A stretch of 64,000 nt of DNA, taken from positions 113,819 through 177,818 of the forward strand of contig NZ_SDLV01000006.1 of NCBI RefSeq assembly GCF_004916905.1, given 5' to 3'. Every line of letters begins with the position of its first letter. Position 1 is the first letter of the stretch. Source of the stretch: Chryseobacterium candidae. Its GTDB lineage: Bacteria > Bacteroidota > Bacteroidia > Flavobacteriales > Weeksellaceae. The notes below the pieces were generated by a model. The model made no database searches and had not been told where the DNA came from. It saw only the letters and a program-made list of their open reading frames with translations. This document shows positions 1 through 7,989 of the stretch, in pieces. The position numbers and the translations under genes were made by a program.

Positions 1-725
1 TTATTCTGGAAGACGGAAAATACATCACAGACCGTGAAGTAGAAAAAATGTCCAAGTCAAAGTACAATGTAGTAAATCCTGATGATATCTGTGAAGAGTA
101 TGGAGCAGACGGATTAAGATTATATGAAATGTTCTTAGGACCACTGGAACAGTCCAAGCCTTGGAATACCCAAGGGCTAAGCGGAGTATATGGTTTCCTT
201 AAAAAATTCTGGAACCTGTATTTTAACGGAGACGTATTTGAAATTTCAGACGAAGAACCTACAAAAGCAGAATACAAAGTTTTACATACCTTAATAAAGA
301 AGGTAGTATATGATATTGAAAACTTCTCTTTCAATACTTCAGTATCATCCTTTATGATCGCTGTGAATGAGCTTCAGAAAATAAAATGCAACAAGCGCAA
401 TATTTTAGAGCCACTGGCCGTTATCATTTCTCCGTATGCTCCTCACATCTGTGAAGAACTATGGAGTTTATTAGGTCACGGTACATCGATAGAATTTGAA
501 AAATTCCCGGTATTAAATGAAGATTATCTGGTTGAAGACGAAATTGAGTATCCGGTAAGTGTAAATGGTAAAATGAAGTTCAAAATTTCACTTTCAGCTC
601 AATTATCTGCCAAGGAAGTGGAAGATTTGGTGATTTCGAACGAGAAAATGCAACAGATTTTGGAAGGTAAAACCCCTAAAAAAATCATTGTAGTCCCTCA
701 CCGTATTGTGAATATCGTAATTTAA
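1..725 (+). CDS. leuS: Leucyl-tRNA synthetase, C-terminal part (5' end outside window)
   Basis: This is the 3' end of leuS; the reading frame is open from base 3 and enters from the left edge. The enzyme charges tRNA-Leu in the cytoplasm. The visible part begins just before the class I KMSKS loop, seen as EKMSKSKYNVVNPDD, which helps activate the amino acid. The anticodon-binding helical domain follows (SKPWNTQGLSGVYGFLKKFW and later CEELWSLLG). It ends with the small C-terminal domain expected of bacterial LeuRS (VNGKMKFKISL). The ATG at 48 is an internal Met of the KMSKS motif, not a start. Family assignment is secure; only the truncation by the window edge limits it. Confidence 0.96.
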   Translation, partial: ILEDGKYITDREVEKMSKSKYNVVNPDDICEEYGADGLRLYEMFLGPLEQSKPWNTQGLSGVYGFLKKFWNLYFNGDVFEISDEEPTKAEYKVLHTLIKKVVYDIENFSFNTSVSSFMIAVNELQKIKCNKRNILEPLAVIISPYAPHICEELWSLLGHGTSIEFEKFPVLNEDYLVEDEIEYPVSVNGKMKFKISLSAQLSAKEVEDLVISNEKMQQILEGKTPKKIIVVPHRIVNIVI

Positions 726-907
726 AAAAAAATTAACATTGGGAAATTAAAAAAAATGGGTGTCTTATTTTTTTGATTTTTTAATTCAAATGTTAAATTT
801 GGAAAAAATAAATAAAATAATTTAAAATAATTATTATTTCGAAATCGTATTAAAATTTCTTTATCAAAAAAAAGCAAAATGTTTAATTAAGACTCTTGCA
901 TTTTAAT

Positions 908-915
908 TAATTTTG
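908..915 (+). promoter_or_regulatory. Candidate -7 promoter box for the exbB-tonB operon
   Basis: TAATTTTG matches the Bacteroidota sigma-A -7 consensus TAnnTTTG. It lies in the 240-bp AT-rich gap between leuS and exbB, 50 bp before the first ATG. I see no convincing -33 TTTG at the usual spacing. Confidence 0.45.
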
Positions 916-965
916 CCTTTAATTTACACCCTGTAAAATTTTAAAACAATATAATTTAGTTAAAT

Positions 966-1829
966 ATGGAAATGAATGTTTCAAAAAATGATGAGCAAGT
1001 AGTTGCTAGAAAGGCAGGAGGTTTAAATCCAGCTGTTATTATTCCTATTCTATTTGCTATAGGAGTATGTATTTATTTATTTGTTCTTGGTAGCCCAGGA
1101 AACTTTAAAGATGCAGATAAACTAGGAAACGGTTCTGTAGCTTTTTCAAGTGTTGAAGGAAAAGACATTCACCCAGAATCGTTTTTAGGTATTATCTACA
1201 AAGGAGGGGTTATTGTACCCATCTTGATTACTTTCATGATTACTGTAATCGTTTTCTCTTTTGAAAGATATTTCGTTCTTGGTAAAGCAGCTGGAAAAGG
1301 AAACTTAGACAACTTCGTTGTACAGGTAAGAAGCTTACTAAACCAAAACAAAATTGACGAAGCTATCGAAGAGTGTGACAGACAGCAAGGTTCTGTTGGT
1401 AACGTAGTAAAAGAAGGTCTTACTACTTACAAAGCACTTTCTCACGATACTACATTAAATAAGGAGCAGAAAATGGTAGCGCTTAACAAAGCTATCGAAG
1501 AAGCTACTACTCTTGAGATGCCAATGCTTGAGAAAAACATGATGATCCTTTCTACTTTAGGTACTGTTGCAACATTAGTAGCACTACTTGGAACGGTAAT
1601 CGGGATGATCAAGGCGTTCTTCGCATTAGGTTCAGGAGGTGGTACTCCGGATGCTGCCGCTCTATCTACAGGTATCTCTGAAGCCTTGATCAACACGGCT
1701 TTAGGTATTGGTACTTCAGCAATCGCTATTATCCTTTACAACTTCTTTACATCTAAAATTGACGGATTAACTTACAAGATCGATGAGATCTCTATGAGTA
1801 TCCAACAGTCTTTCGCTGAATTCAACTAA
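966..1829 (+). CDS. exbB: MotA/TolQ/ExbB proton channel family protein
   Basis: ExbB-type inner-membrane proton channel subunit, which with ExbD converts proton-motive force into motion of TonB. The protein has 287 residues. A first membrane segment lies near residues 22-42, a second around 80-98 (VPILITFMITVIVFSFERY), and a pair around 195-220 and 240-262. The stretch TLGTVATLVALLGTVIGMIK is the conserved MotA/TolQ/ExbB signature. The first ATG (966) was chosen; the Met two codons later is an alternative. It heads a same-strand group exbB-exbD-exbD-tonB with short gaps, so co-transcription is likely. The family is certain; the cargo receptor is unknown. Confidence 0.93.
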   Translation: MEMNVSKNDEQVVARKAGGLNPAVIIPILFAIGVCIYLFVLGSPGNFKDADKLGNGSVAFSSVEGKDIHPESFLGIIYKGGVIVPILITFMITVIVFSFERYFVLGKAAGKGNLDNFVVQVRSLLNQNKIDEAIEECDRQQGSVGNVVKEGLTTYKALSHDTTLNKEQKMVALNKAIEEATTLEMPMLEKNMMILSTLGTVATLVALLGTVIGMIKAFFALGSGGGTPDAAALSTGISEALINTALGIGTSAIAIILYNFFTSKIDGLTYKIDEISMSIQQSFAEFN

Positions 1830-1890
1830 GAATTAGCAGGATATTTGCATTAGCAATTAAAAGAAGTTTAATTAAAAATATTTTATAATA

Positions 1891-2499
1891 ATGGCGAGAG
1901 TCAAACCAAAAAGACATGGAGTAATTACGGACATGACTGCAATGTGTGACGTTGCGTTCCTACTCCTTACGTTCTTTATCTTGACCACTCAGTTTAAAAA
2001 ACCTGACGTGGAGCAGATCAAACCGCCATCTTCAATTTCGGAAAAATTGCTTCCTGATGCTAGTTTAATGACTATCAACGCTACTCCGGACGGAAAATTC
2101 TATTTCCAGCCAGTAGAAAATGCATCAGAAAGACTTGCTCTTTTGGATAAAATGGGACAAAAGTACGGTATTACTTTTGACAACAACCAAAAAGCAGCTT
2201 TCCAGAAAATTCAGGCAATTGGAGTTCCAATGAACCAACTTAAAGGGTACTTGGACATGCCTGCAGATGAGCAGAAAAATTATAAGAGTCCTACAGGTAT
2301 TCCTATGGACAGTACAAATAAGCAATTAATTGATTGGGTAAAAGAAAGTTTGAGCGTTAACCCTGACTACAAGTTAGCTATTAAAGGTGACGTTACAACT
2401 GAATATCCGAAAGTTAAAAGCCTATTTGAGGGTTTAAGAGATATTGATTTTCTTAAATTTTGGTTGATTACATCACAAGAAGGTAAACCTAACGAATAA
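1891..2499 (+). CDS. exbD: ExbD/TolR family biopolymer transport protein (first copy)
   Basis: ExbD partner of the ExbB channel. It has 202 residues: a short cytoplasmic N terminus (ARVKPKRHG), one membrane helix at about 18-35 (CDVAFLLLTFFILTT) and a long periplasmic domain. Asp20, at the start of the helix, sits where the proton-carrying aspartate of ExbD is found. The periplasmic part is longer than in E. coli ExbD (about 140 residues in total), which is usual for Bacteroidota versions. It lies 61 bp after exbB and 11 bp before a second exbD. Paired unequal exbD genes are common in this phylum, where the subunits may assemble together. Confidence 0.92.
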   Translation: MARVKPKRHGVITDMTAMCDVAFLLLTFFILTTQFKKPDVEQIKPPSSISEKLLPDASLMTINATPDGKFYFQPVENASERLALLDKMGQKYGITFDNNQKAAFQKIQAIGVPMNQLKGYLDMPADEQKNYKSPTGIPMDSTNKQLIDWVKESLSVNPDYKLAIKGDVTTEYPKVKSLFEGLRDIDFLKFWLITSQEGKPNE

Positions 2500-2510
2500 T
2501 ATCGATAGAA

Positions 2511-3080
2511 ATGGCAGAAGTACAAGTACAAGAGAAAGGCGGCAAGGGCGGCAAAGTCCGTTCCAAGAAGCAAAGTACCAGAGTCGATATGACTCCGATG
2601 GTGGACTTGGGTTTTCTATTGATTACCTTCTTTATGTTCACAACTACGTTCAGTAAACCGAACGTTATGGATTTGGGTCTTCCGGCTAAACCGAAAGATG
2701 AAAAACAAAAACCACCTCCAACAGAAATTAAACTTTCTAACTCAATTTCTATCTTATTAGGAAAAAATAACAGAGTTTTCTGGCATCAGCAGGATGCTAC
2801 TTCCTTGAATGACCAGACTCTTATGGAAACTACTCTTGATAGAGAGGGAATTAGAAAAGTAATTCAGCAGGCAAAATCTAGAGCTGCAGATCAAACGAAA
2901 TTTACCGTGATCATTAAGCCAACTGACGATGCTGTATATAAGAACTTTGTCGATATTCTTGATGAAATGGCCATTACCAAAAGCGAGCAGTACGGTGTTA
3001 CTGATATCAAACCTTGGGAAAAAGCTGTTTATGAGAAAAAAGTAGGAGGTGCTGCTGCACCGGCTGCTGCTACAAAGTAA
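2511..3080 (+). CDS. exbD: ExbD/TolR family biopolymer transport protein (second copy)
   Basis: Second ExbD of the operon, 189 residues. The N terminus is basic and Gly/Lys rich (KGGKGGKVRSKKQ). One membrane helix follows at about 31-48, with Asp32 in DMTPMVDLGFLLITFFMF as the likely proton-carrying residue. The periplasmic domain differs clearly from the first copy, so this is an old paralogue and not a recent duplication. The C terminus is Ala rich (GGAAAPAAATK). It starts 11 bp after the first exbD and ends 29 bp before tonB. The tight packing suggests a single transcript and a stoichiometric complex. Confidence 0.92.
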   Translation: MAEVQVQEKGGKGGKVRSKKQSTRVDMTPMVDLGFLLITFFMFTTTFSKPNVMDLGLPAKPKDEKQKPPPTEIKLSNSISILLGKNNRVFWHQQDATSLNDQTLMETTLDREGIRKVIQQAKSRAADQTKFTVIIKPTDDAVYKNFVDILDEMAITKSEQYGVTDIKPWEKAVYEKKVGGAAAPAAATK

Positions 3081-3109
3081 TTTAACCATAAAATTGTTAT
3101 ATCTAATCT

Positions 3110-3952
3110 ATGGCAGATGAAAATGTATACGGTCAGAATCTTACTTTAGACGAAATCGTATTTGAAAATAGAAACAAGGAATATGGTGCCTATGATCTTA
3201 GACATCAGTATCCGAGACTTTTAACCAAGTCTTTTATTATCGGAACAGCATTATTCCTTTTGGCAGCTTTGTCTCCGTTCATCTATCTTACGATTAAAAA
3301 TCTTACAGCTCCGCCTAAGCAGGAAGTAAAGGCAGATCTGGTAGATATTATCGAAGAAGATCCAATTATCGAGCAGCCTAAAGAAGAAGAACCACCTCCA
3401 CCACCTCCACCACCAAAAGAAGAGGAAAAAATTGAGGTAATTCAGAACGTGGTTCCAGAGCCTGTAAAAGCTCCGAAAATTGAAACACCACCGCCACCGA
3501 TTTCTAAGCAGTTGGAAACAACAACTGGTTTACAGAATCAGGAGGGGGTAAAAGCTCCGGCTTATACGCCGCCACCGCCACCGCCATCTACAGGTACTAA
3601 AGCTAGTACAGTAGAAGTAAAAGCGAACAACCCTAACGAGATCTATAAAGATGTTGACCAGTCTGCAGAATATCCTGGAGGTATGGGAGCATTAAGAAAG
3701 TTCCTGGGTGATAACTTTGATACTTCTTTGATGGAAGGAGGTGAAGGAACACTTAAAGCGAAGCTTAAGTTCGTTGTAGAAAAAGACGGAACTGTTTCGA
3801 ATGTAACTATTGAAGAGAAATCTCCAAATGGTGACTTCAACAGTGAAGCGATGCGTGTAGTTAAGAAACTTAAAAAATGGACTCCTGCGAAGAGAAATGG
3901 GGAGAGCGTTAGATCTTACTACAGCGTACCATTTACTATGAACTTTGAATAA
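3110..3952 (+). CDS. tonB: TonB family energy transducer
   Basis: TonB-like protein of 280 residues that links the ExbB/ExbD motor to outer-membrane TonB-dependent receptors. There is a cytoplasmic N-terminal segment (VFENRNKEYGAYDLRHQYP, a Bacteroidota TonB hallmark). One membrane helix follows at about 40-65, then a periplasm-spanning proline-rich section (about 90-165, runs of EEEPPPPPPPP and TPPPPPPS). The C-terminal TonB domain covers about 185-280 (YPGGMGALRKFLGDN, ending SVPFTMNFE). It closes the motor operon, and a strong hairpin terminator follows 24 bp downstream. Confidence 0.94.
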   Translation: MADENVYGQNLTLDEIVFENRNKEYGAYDLRHQYPRLLTKSFIIGTALFLLAALSPFIYLTIKNLTAPPKQEVKADLVDIIEEDPIIEQPKEEEPPPPPPPPKEEEKIEVIQNVVPEPVKAPKIETPPPPISKQLETTTGLQNQEGVKAPAYTPPPPPPSTGTKASTVEVKANNPNEIYKDVDQSAEYPGGMGALRKFLGDNFDTSLMEGGEGTLKAKLKFVVEKDGTVSNVTIEEKSPNGDFNSEAMRVVKKLKKWTPAKRNGESVRSYYSVPFTMNFE

Positions 3953-3976
3953 GACTTATTTATTCAAAATATAAAT

Positions 3977-4010
3977 AAAAAGAGAAGCATATGCTTCTCT
4001 TTTTATTTTT
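3977..4010 (+). terminator. Rho-independent terminator after tonB
   Basis: A perfect 14-bp inverted repeat (arms AAAAAGAGAAGCAT and ATGCTTCTCTTTTT) runs into a T-rich tail. It separates the TonB operon from the next genes, although a new -7 box starts only a few bases later. Confidence 0.85.
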
Positions 4011-4015
4011 TTTGG

Positions 4016-4023
4016 TATTTTTG
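4016..4023 (+). promoter_or_regulatory. Candidate -7 promoter box right before a start codon
   Basis: TATTTTTG matches TAnnTTTG and ends only 4 bases before the ATG at 4028. If used, the transcript would begin at or very near the start codon and be leaderless. Confidence 0.4.
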
Positions 4024-4027
4024 TTAC

Positions 4028-4225
4028 ATGATGTTCAATTGGTTATCCCTGATTACGGGATTGTTTTATATCGTTTTAGGAATTGTAGTGATTGTCTACA
4101 AATTCTTCTTTACTATTTTAGAGCCTGCTGTTGCTTATGCATTGGGAGTGGTGCTGATTGTTTATGGTATTTTTAGAATTTACAGGGCGATCTCAAGAAT
4201 TAAAAAATCGAGAAATGAAGAATAG
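4028..4225 (+). CDS. Small integral membrane protein, 65 residues
   Basis: No named family is assigned with confidence. Two hydrophobic helices cover about residues 5-27 and 32-52 (YALGVVLIVYGIFRIYRAI), followed by a basic tail (RIKKSRNEE), so the tail should face the cytoplasm. It lies between the TonB operon terminator and the PstS-like lipoprotein gene, overlapping the latter by 11 bp, which supports translational coupling. A role as a membrane companion of the following lipoprotein is only an inference from position. A second Met immediately after the first could be the true start. Confidence 0.7.
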   Translation: MMFNWLSLITGLFYIVLGIVVIVYKFFFTILEPAVAYALGVVLIVYGIFRIYRAISRIKKSRNEE

Positions 4226-5087
4226 TTTCAGGCTTGTACTCATGTTTGTGTTGAGCATGATGCTTGCAAGCTGTAAAAAGGAGAAAAATACTCCTTCCTA
4301 TCACAAAGGTGATCTTACAATTTTTACTGACGAATCTTTTCAAAGCGTTACAGAAGCATTAGCCGAAGGCTATATGATCAACTATCCTGAAACACACATC
4401 AAAGTAGAAACGAAGAAAGAAGATTTAGGACTTCTTGATCTTTTGAAAGGAAGTGCTAAAGTGGTGGTAATGTCCAGAAATCTCAGTACTGAAGAAATAA
4501 AAACGTATGAGGAAAGAACAGATTTAAAGTTTCTTCCTGCCAGATTTGCTGCTGATGCAGTTGTTTTTGTTGTGCCTAAGGATTCTCCAAAAGAGAGTAT
4601 TTCAATGGAAGAAATCAACAGCGGTCTGATGTCTGATAAAAAAGAATTTATTTTTGACGGAACCAACTCCAGTAATCTGAACTTTGTTGCTGAAAAATTA
4701 AAAAAGCAGCCAAAAGACCTGAAATTTTCAATTATACCGGCAAATCAGAAGATTATAGAGGAATTGGGGAAATATCCTGATAAGATAGGTGTTATCGGAT
4801 TGAATACCTTCAGCCGTCCTTATGATAAAACTTCAGAAAAACTGAGAGAGATGGTGAAAGTTCTTCCTGTAGTAGAGAAAGGAAAATCATATACCGCAGA
4901 TTTTGATGGACTTCGCACAATGGAATATCCGTTTACAAGAGTACTTTATTTCCTGATTAATGAAGGTAATTTCAATATTGCCAATGGATTTATTAGATTT
5001 TCATGTACCCATTTAGGCCAAAAGATTGTACAGAAAGAAGGTTTGCAGCCTTATAACCTGTATAAAAGAGAGGTACAAATGCGTTAA
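4215..5087 (+). CDS. PstS-like substrate-binding lipoprotein
   Basis: Periplasmic binding protein of the PstS phosphate family, 290 residues. The start at 4215 gives a clean lipoprotein signal (hydrophobic core, lipobox LASC, Cys20); longer starts would lie inside the preceding gene. The mature part carries the PstS-type fold signatures LTIFTDESFQSVTEALAEGY and AADAVVFVVPKDSP. No pstC, pstA or pstB follows, so it is not part of a complete phosphate importer here. It sits between the TonB motor and a large TPR protein, an order I recall from other flavobacteria. The ligand is unknown: phosphate is possible, but a non-transport role with the TonB system is equally possible. Confidence 0.8.
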   Translation: MKNSFRLVLMFVLSMMLASCKKEKNTPSYHKGDLTIFTDESFQSVTEALAEGYMINYPETHIKVETKKEDLGLLDLLKGSAKVVVMSRNLSTEEIKTYEERTDLKFLPARFAADAVVFVVPKDSPKESISMEEINSGLMSDKKEFIFDGTNSSNLNFVAEKLKKQPKDLKFSIIPANQKIIEELGKYPDKIGVIGLNTFSRPYDKTSEKLREMVKVLPVVEKGKSYTADFDGLRTMEYPFTRVLYFLINEGNFNIANGFIRFSCTHLGQKIVQKEGLQPYNLYKREVQMR

Positions 5088-5176
5088 AAAAATTAAAATC
5101 ACAATTTGTCCCTATTAAAATATTGATTTGGTCTGAAAATTGTGTAGAATTTAACTCAATTATTAGAAAATATAAA

Positions 5177-6829
5177 ATGAAAGATATAATGAATATGAAT
5201 GTAAAGAAGATTGCTTTTGGAGCAGCCGTGGTATTTTTTACCGGTTTTGCCTCTGCACAGACATTGCAGGATGGTATCAACAGTATAGACAGTGATAAAT
5301 TTGCCCAGGCAAAAACAAACTTCACTGAAATGATCGCTAAAGAGCCTACAGCTGAAAACTACTTCTATTTGGGAAATACTTTCTTAAGACAAGGAGAACC
5401 GGATTATGCTAAGGCAACGGAGAGTTTCAACAAGGGATTAGCTGCTGACGGTAAAAGCTATCTGAATAAAATCGGTTTAGCTGCTGTTAAATTAGGTAAA
5501 GGTGATAAAAATGCCGTTGCTGAAATTCAGAAAGTAGTTACTGATTCAAGAGAAAAAGATGCTGAAGTTCTTTTCAGAGCGGCAGAAGCTTTAACTTTAT
5601 TTGAGAAAAATAATTCACCGGATCTAGCTATTCAGTTTTTAACTAAAGCTATCGAGAAAGCTGAGAAAAAAGGTGTTCCTGCACATTATTATTATACATT
5701 AGGGGATGCTTACAGATTAAAAAGAATGCCGGGAGAGGCTATGTCTGCTTATGATAAAGCATTACCTGTAGCTAAAAATAAAGCTTCCGTTTACACGAGA
5801 ATGGCTACTTTATGGATGGCAGCACAAGTATGGCAAAAAGCGAAAGAAAGCGTTGACAAAGCAATTGCTGTAGATCCTACTTATGCACCTGCATACAAAG
5901 CTTTGGCTGGTTACGATATCAGATACCAACAGAACGCAAAAGCTACACAAGATCTTATCAACTATACAAAATATGCTGATGAAGATCCATATACTCAATT
6001 AGAAATTGCAAAACTATACTTCACAAATGAAGATTATGCAAATTCTAAAATGGTATTAGATAAAATTTTTGATAAAATTGATGATCCTATTAAGTTCAAG
6101 TTAAGAGCTTACAACGCATATGCAGATAAAAACTATGCAGATGCTAAACAAAATATGGACACTTTCGTTTCTCAGGTTGAGAAAACAAGAGTATTGCCTG
6201 CTGACCTGGGTTTACAGGGACTTATTGCTGCTGGTTTAGCAAAAGATGAAAAAGATGCTGCTAAAAAATCTGCTTTAATGGCTGAAGCTCAGCAAAAAGT
6301 GGGTATTGCAAAAGCTGCCAAAGATGAAACAATGAAGTGGGATCTTGAATTGGCTAACATCGCAGGTGGTGGAGGTGCTTCCCAGGCAGAAGCAGACAAA
6401 GGACCTACTAACCCAACAATTGAAGCATTGAAAAAGCAGGTTGCTGCTAATAGCCAGGATTCTGATGCTTTATTCAAGCTGGCAACAGCTTATCAGGATG
6501 TGAAAAACTGGAACGGAGCAATCCTTACATGGCAAAAAATGTCTGCACTTCTTCCAGATTGGGCACCGGCATATTACAGCCAGGGGTATTCTTACCAGCA
6601 GGCAGGAAACAATGACGCCGCAAAATTAGCTTATGAGAAGTTCATCAGCACAGTAAAACCAGCTGATCAGGAAGCTAACAAGCAGACTCTTGCTTACGCT
6701 TACTTTGCAGTTGCATATATGAGTAAAGATTCTGATGCTGCCAAAGCAAAAGATTATGTAGCGAAGTCTTTACAGTTAGATCCTACTTATCAGGATGCTG
6801 TAAAATTAAATGCTGAGATCAACAAGTAA
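5177..6829 (+). CDS. Secreted tetratricopeptide repeat (TPR) protein
   Basis: Large helical-repeat protein, about 550 residues. A signal peptide (VKKIAFGAAVVFFTGFASA) precedes the mature start at QTLQDG. At least ten TPR-like units can be traced through the whole length, for example ENYFYLGNTFLRQGEPDYAK, APAYKALAGYDIRYQQNAKA and APAYYSQGYSYQQAGNNDAA. A low-complexity Gly/Ala linker lies near residues 395-405. TPRs bind partner proteins, so a periplasmic scaffold is likely. The Met at 5177 follows a run of A and T; the Met codons at 5189 and 5195 give a more compact signal peptide and are good alternatives. It closes the TonB/PstS-like group and is followed by a hairpin terminator. Confidence 0.85.
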   Translation: MKDIMNMNVKKIAFGAAVVFFTGFASAQTLQDGINSIDSDKFAQAKTNFTEMIAKEPTAENYFYLGNTFLRQGEPDYAKATESFNKGLAADGKSYLNKIGLAAVKLGKGDKNAVAEIQKVVTDSREKDAEVLFRAAEALTLFEKNNSPDLAIQFLTKAIEKAEKKGVPAHYYYTLGDAYRLKRMPGEAMSAYDKALPVAKNKASVYTRMATLWMAAQVWQKAKESVDKAIAVDPTYAPAYKALAGYDIRYQQNAKATQDLINYTKYADEDPYTQLEIAKLYFTNEDYANSKMVLDKIFDKIDDPIKFKLRAYNAYADKNYADAKQNMDTFVSQVEKTRVLPADLGLQGLIAAGLAKDEKDAAKKSALMAEAQQKVGIAKAAKDETMKWDLELANIAGGGGASQAEADKGPTNPTIEALKKQVAANSQDSDALFKLATAYQDVKNWNGAILTWQKMSALLPDWAPAYYSQGYSYQQAGNNDAAKLAYEKFISTVKPADQEANKQTLAYAYFAVAYMSKDSDAAKAKDYVAKSLQLDPTYQDAVKLNAEINK

Positions 6830-6853
6830 TTTGAATTTTAAATTATAGATATT

Positions 6854-6890
6854 AAAACTTCCCATTCCTTATGCTTGGGAAGTTTTTATT
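6854..6890 (+). terminator. Rho-independent terminator after the TPR gene
   Basis: Arms AAAACTTCCCA and TGGGAAGTTTT form an 11-bp stem followed by T-rich sequence, 24 bp after the stop codon. Confidence 0.85.
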
Positions 6891-6898
6891 TTAAATCC

Positions 6899-6906
6899 TA
6901 TCTTTG
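6899..6906 (+). promoter_or_regulatory. Candidate -7 promoter box for bshB1
   Basis: TATCTTTG fits TAnnTTTG. It ends 5 bases before the bshB1 ATG. A TTG at 6875-6877 gives 21 bp spacing for a -33 element, though it sits inside the preceding terminator. Confidence 0.5.
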
Positions 6907-6911
6907 AATTT

Positions 6912-7631
6912 ATGAAAACTGATATACTTGCTTTTGGTGCACATCCTGACGATGTAGAACTTGGATGTGGCGGAACTATTGCTAAAATGGTCTCTGAAGG
7001 AAAAAAAATTGTAGTTGTGGATCTTACAAGAGGTGAACTCGGAACAAGAGGTACAGATGAAACCAGAAAAGCAGAAGCTGCAGAAGCTGCAAAAATCCTG
7101 GGGCTTTCTGCGAGAGAGAATCTTGGAATGAAAGATGGCTTTTTGGTGAATTCTGAAGAATATCAAATGAGGATCGTAAAAATGATTCGCAAATACAGAC
7201 CGGAAATCGTCTTAGCCAATGCAATTGATGATAGGCATCCAGATCATGCAAAAGGAGCGAAATTAGTGTCGGATGCGTGCTTTTTGTCCGGACTGAGAAA
7301 AATTGAAACGGTGTTGGATGGAGAGAATCAGGAAGTGTGGAGACCGAAGCATATTTTTCACTATATTCAGTGGAAAGATATCAAACCGGAATTTGTAATT
7401 GATATTTCAGAACACCTCCCTAAAAAACTTGAAGCCTGTATGGCGTACAAGACTCAGTTTTATGACCCGGCTTCTAAAGAACCTGAGACTCCAATTACAA
7501 CAAAAGATTTTTATGAAAGCTTAACTTACCGGGCGCAGGATTTAGGGCGTTTATCGGGAGTTGCTTATGCTGAGGGCTTTACATCTGAAAAATTAATTTC
7601 TTTGAAAAATTTTGATGGAATTGTTTGGTAG
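6912..7631 (+). CDS. bshB1: Bacillithiol biosynthesis deacetylase BshB1
   Basis: Zinc-dependent N-acetylglucosamine-malate deacetylase, the second step of bacillithiol synthesis in the cytoplasm. It has 239 residues, the usual length. LmbE/PIG-L family motifs are clear: the AHPDDVELGCGG metal site near residues 10-22 and the DDRHPDHAKGA metal site near 105-116. The features TRGELGTRGTDETR and YKTQF fit BshB1 and not a general LmbE protein. The start follows a -7 box by 5 bases, so the mRNA may be leaderless. No other bsh gene is in the window. Confidence 0.92.
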   Translation: MKTDILAFGAHPDDVELGCGGTIAKMVSEGKKIVVVDLTRGELGTRGTDETRKAEAAEAAKILGLSARENLGMKDGFLVNSEEYQMRIVKMIRKYRPEIVLANAIDDRHPDHAKGAKLVSDACFLSGLRKIETVLDGENQEVWRPKHIFHYIQWKDIKPEFVIDISEHLPKKLEACMAYKTQFYDPASKEPETPITTKDFYESLTYRAQDLGRLSGVAYAEGFTSEKLISLKNFDGIVW

Positions 7632-7646
7632 TTGAGGAAATTGTCC

Positions 7647-7654
7647 TATATTTG
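7647..7654 (+). promoter_or_regulatory. Promoter of the tRNA-His gene
   Basis: TATATTTG (-7 box) is preceded by TTTG at 7624-7627 with 19 bp between them, the canonical Bacteroidota sigma-A layout. The mature tRNA starts 13 bases downstream. Confidence 0.75.
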
Positions 7655-7667
7655 CACTCAGAAAACG

Positions 7668-7741
<74 letters not shown>

Positions 7742-7746
7742 CAAAG

Positions 7747-7776
7747 AAAGTACACTTTTTGAAAGTGTACTTTTTT
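7747..7776 (+). terminator. Terminator after tRNA-His
   Basis: Perfect 12-bp stem AAAGTACACTTT / AAAGTGTACTTT with a 3-base loop and a following T run, 6 bases after the tRNA. Confidence 0.85.
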
Positions 7777-7921
7777 ATTTTTGTATCCATTTCAGTATCC
7801 TCTGATGGTTTCTTTTTTTTACTTTTTTCTCCGAAATTTTTCCATAATCTGAAGCCAGCATATAAAAATGGTGTTCTTTTAATCCTTTAAAATAAATTCA
7901 TGGATTGGTGACTGAAACTTT

Positions 7922-7929
7922 TATATTTG
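7922..7929 (+). promoter_or_regulatory. Candidate -7 box upstream of the first VCBS-repeat gene
   Basis: TATATTTG fits TAnnTTTG and lies 60 bp before the ATG at 7990. No -33 box at the usual distance is obvious. Confidence 0.45.
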
Positions 7930-7989
7930 TTTAACCAGAATCATGAGAAACAATTCTCTTAAAAATTACCTCAGATTAAAACAAGAAAT

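Noticed and set aside
1442..1696. Minus-strand open frame inside exbB (84 residues)
   Set aside because: Fully antisense to a clear exbB gene, no family features; a shadow of its codon use.
3991..4176. Plus-strand frame starting inside the tonB terminator (61 residues)
   Set aside because: The ATG lies in the terminator hairpin and most of the frame overlaps the better supported membrane protein at 4028 and the lipoprotein.
4215..5087. Phosphate ABC importer locus
   Set aside because: No permease or ATPase gene follows the PstS-like protein, so a full importer is not supported.
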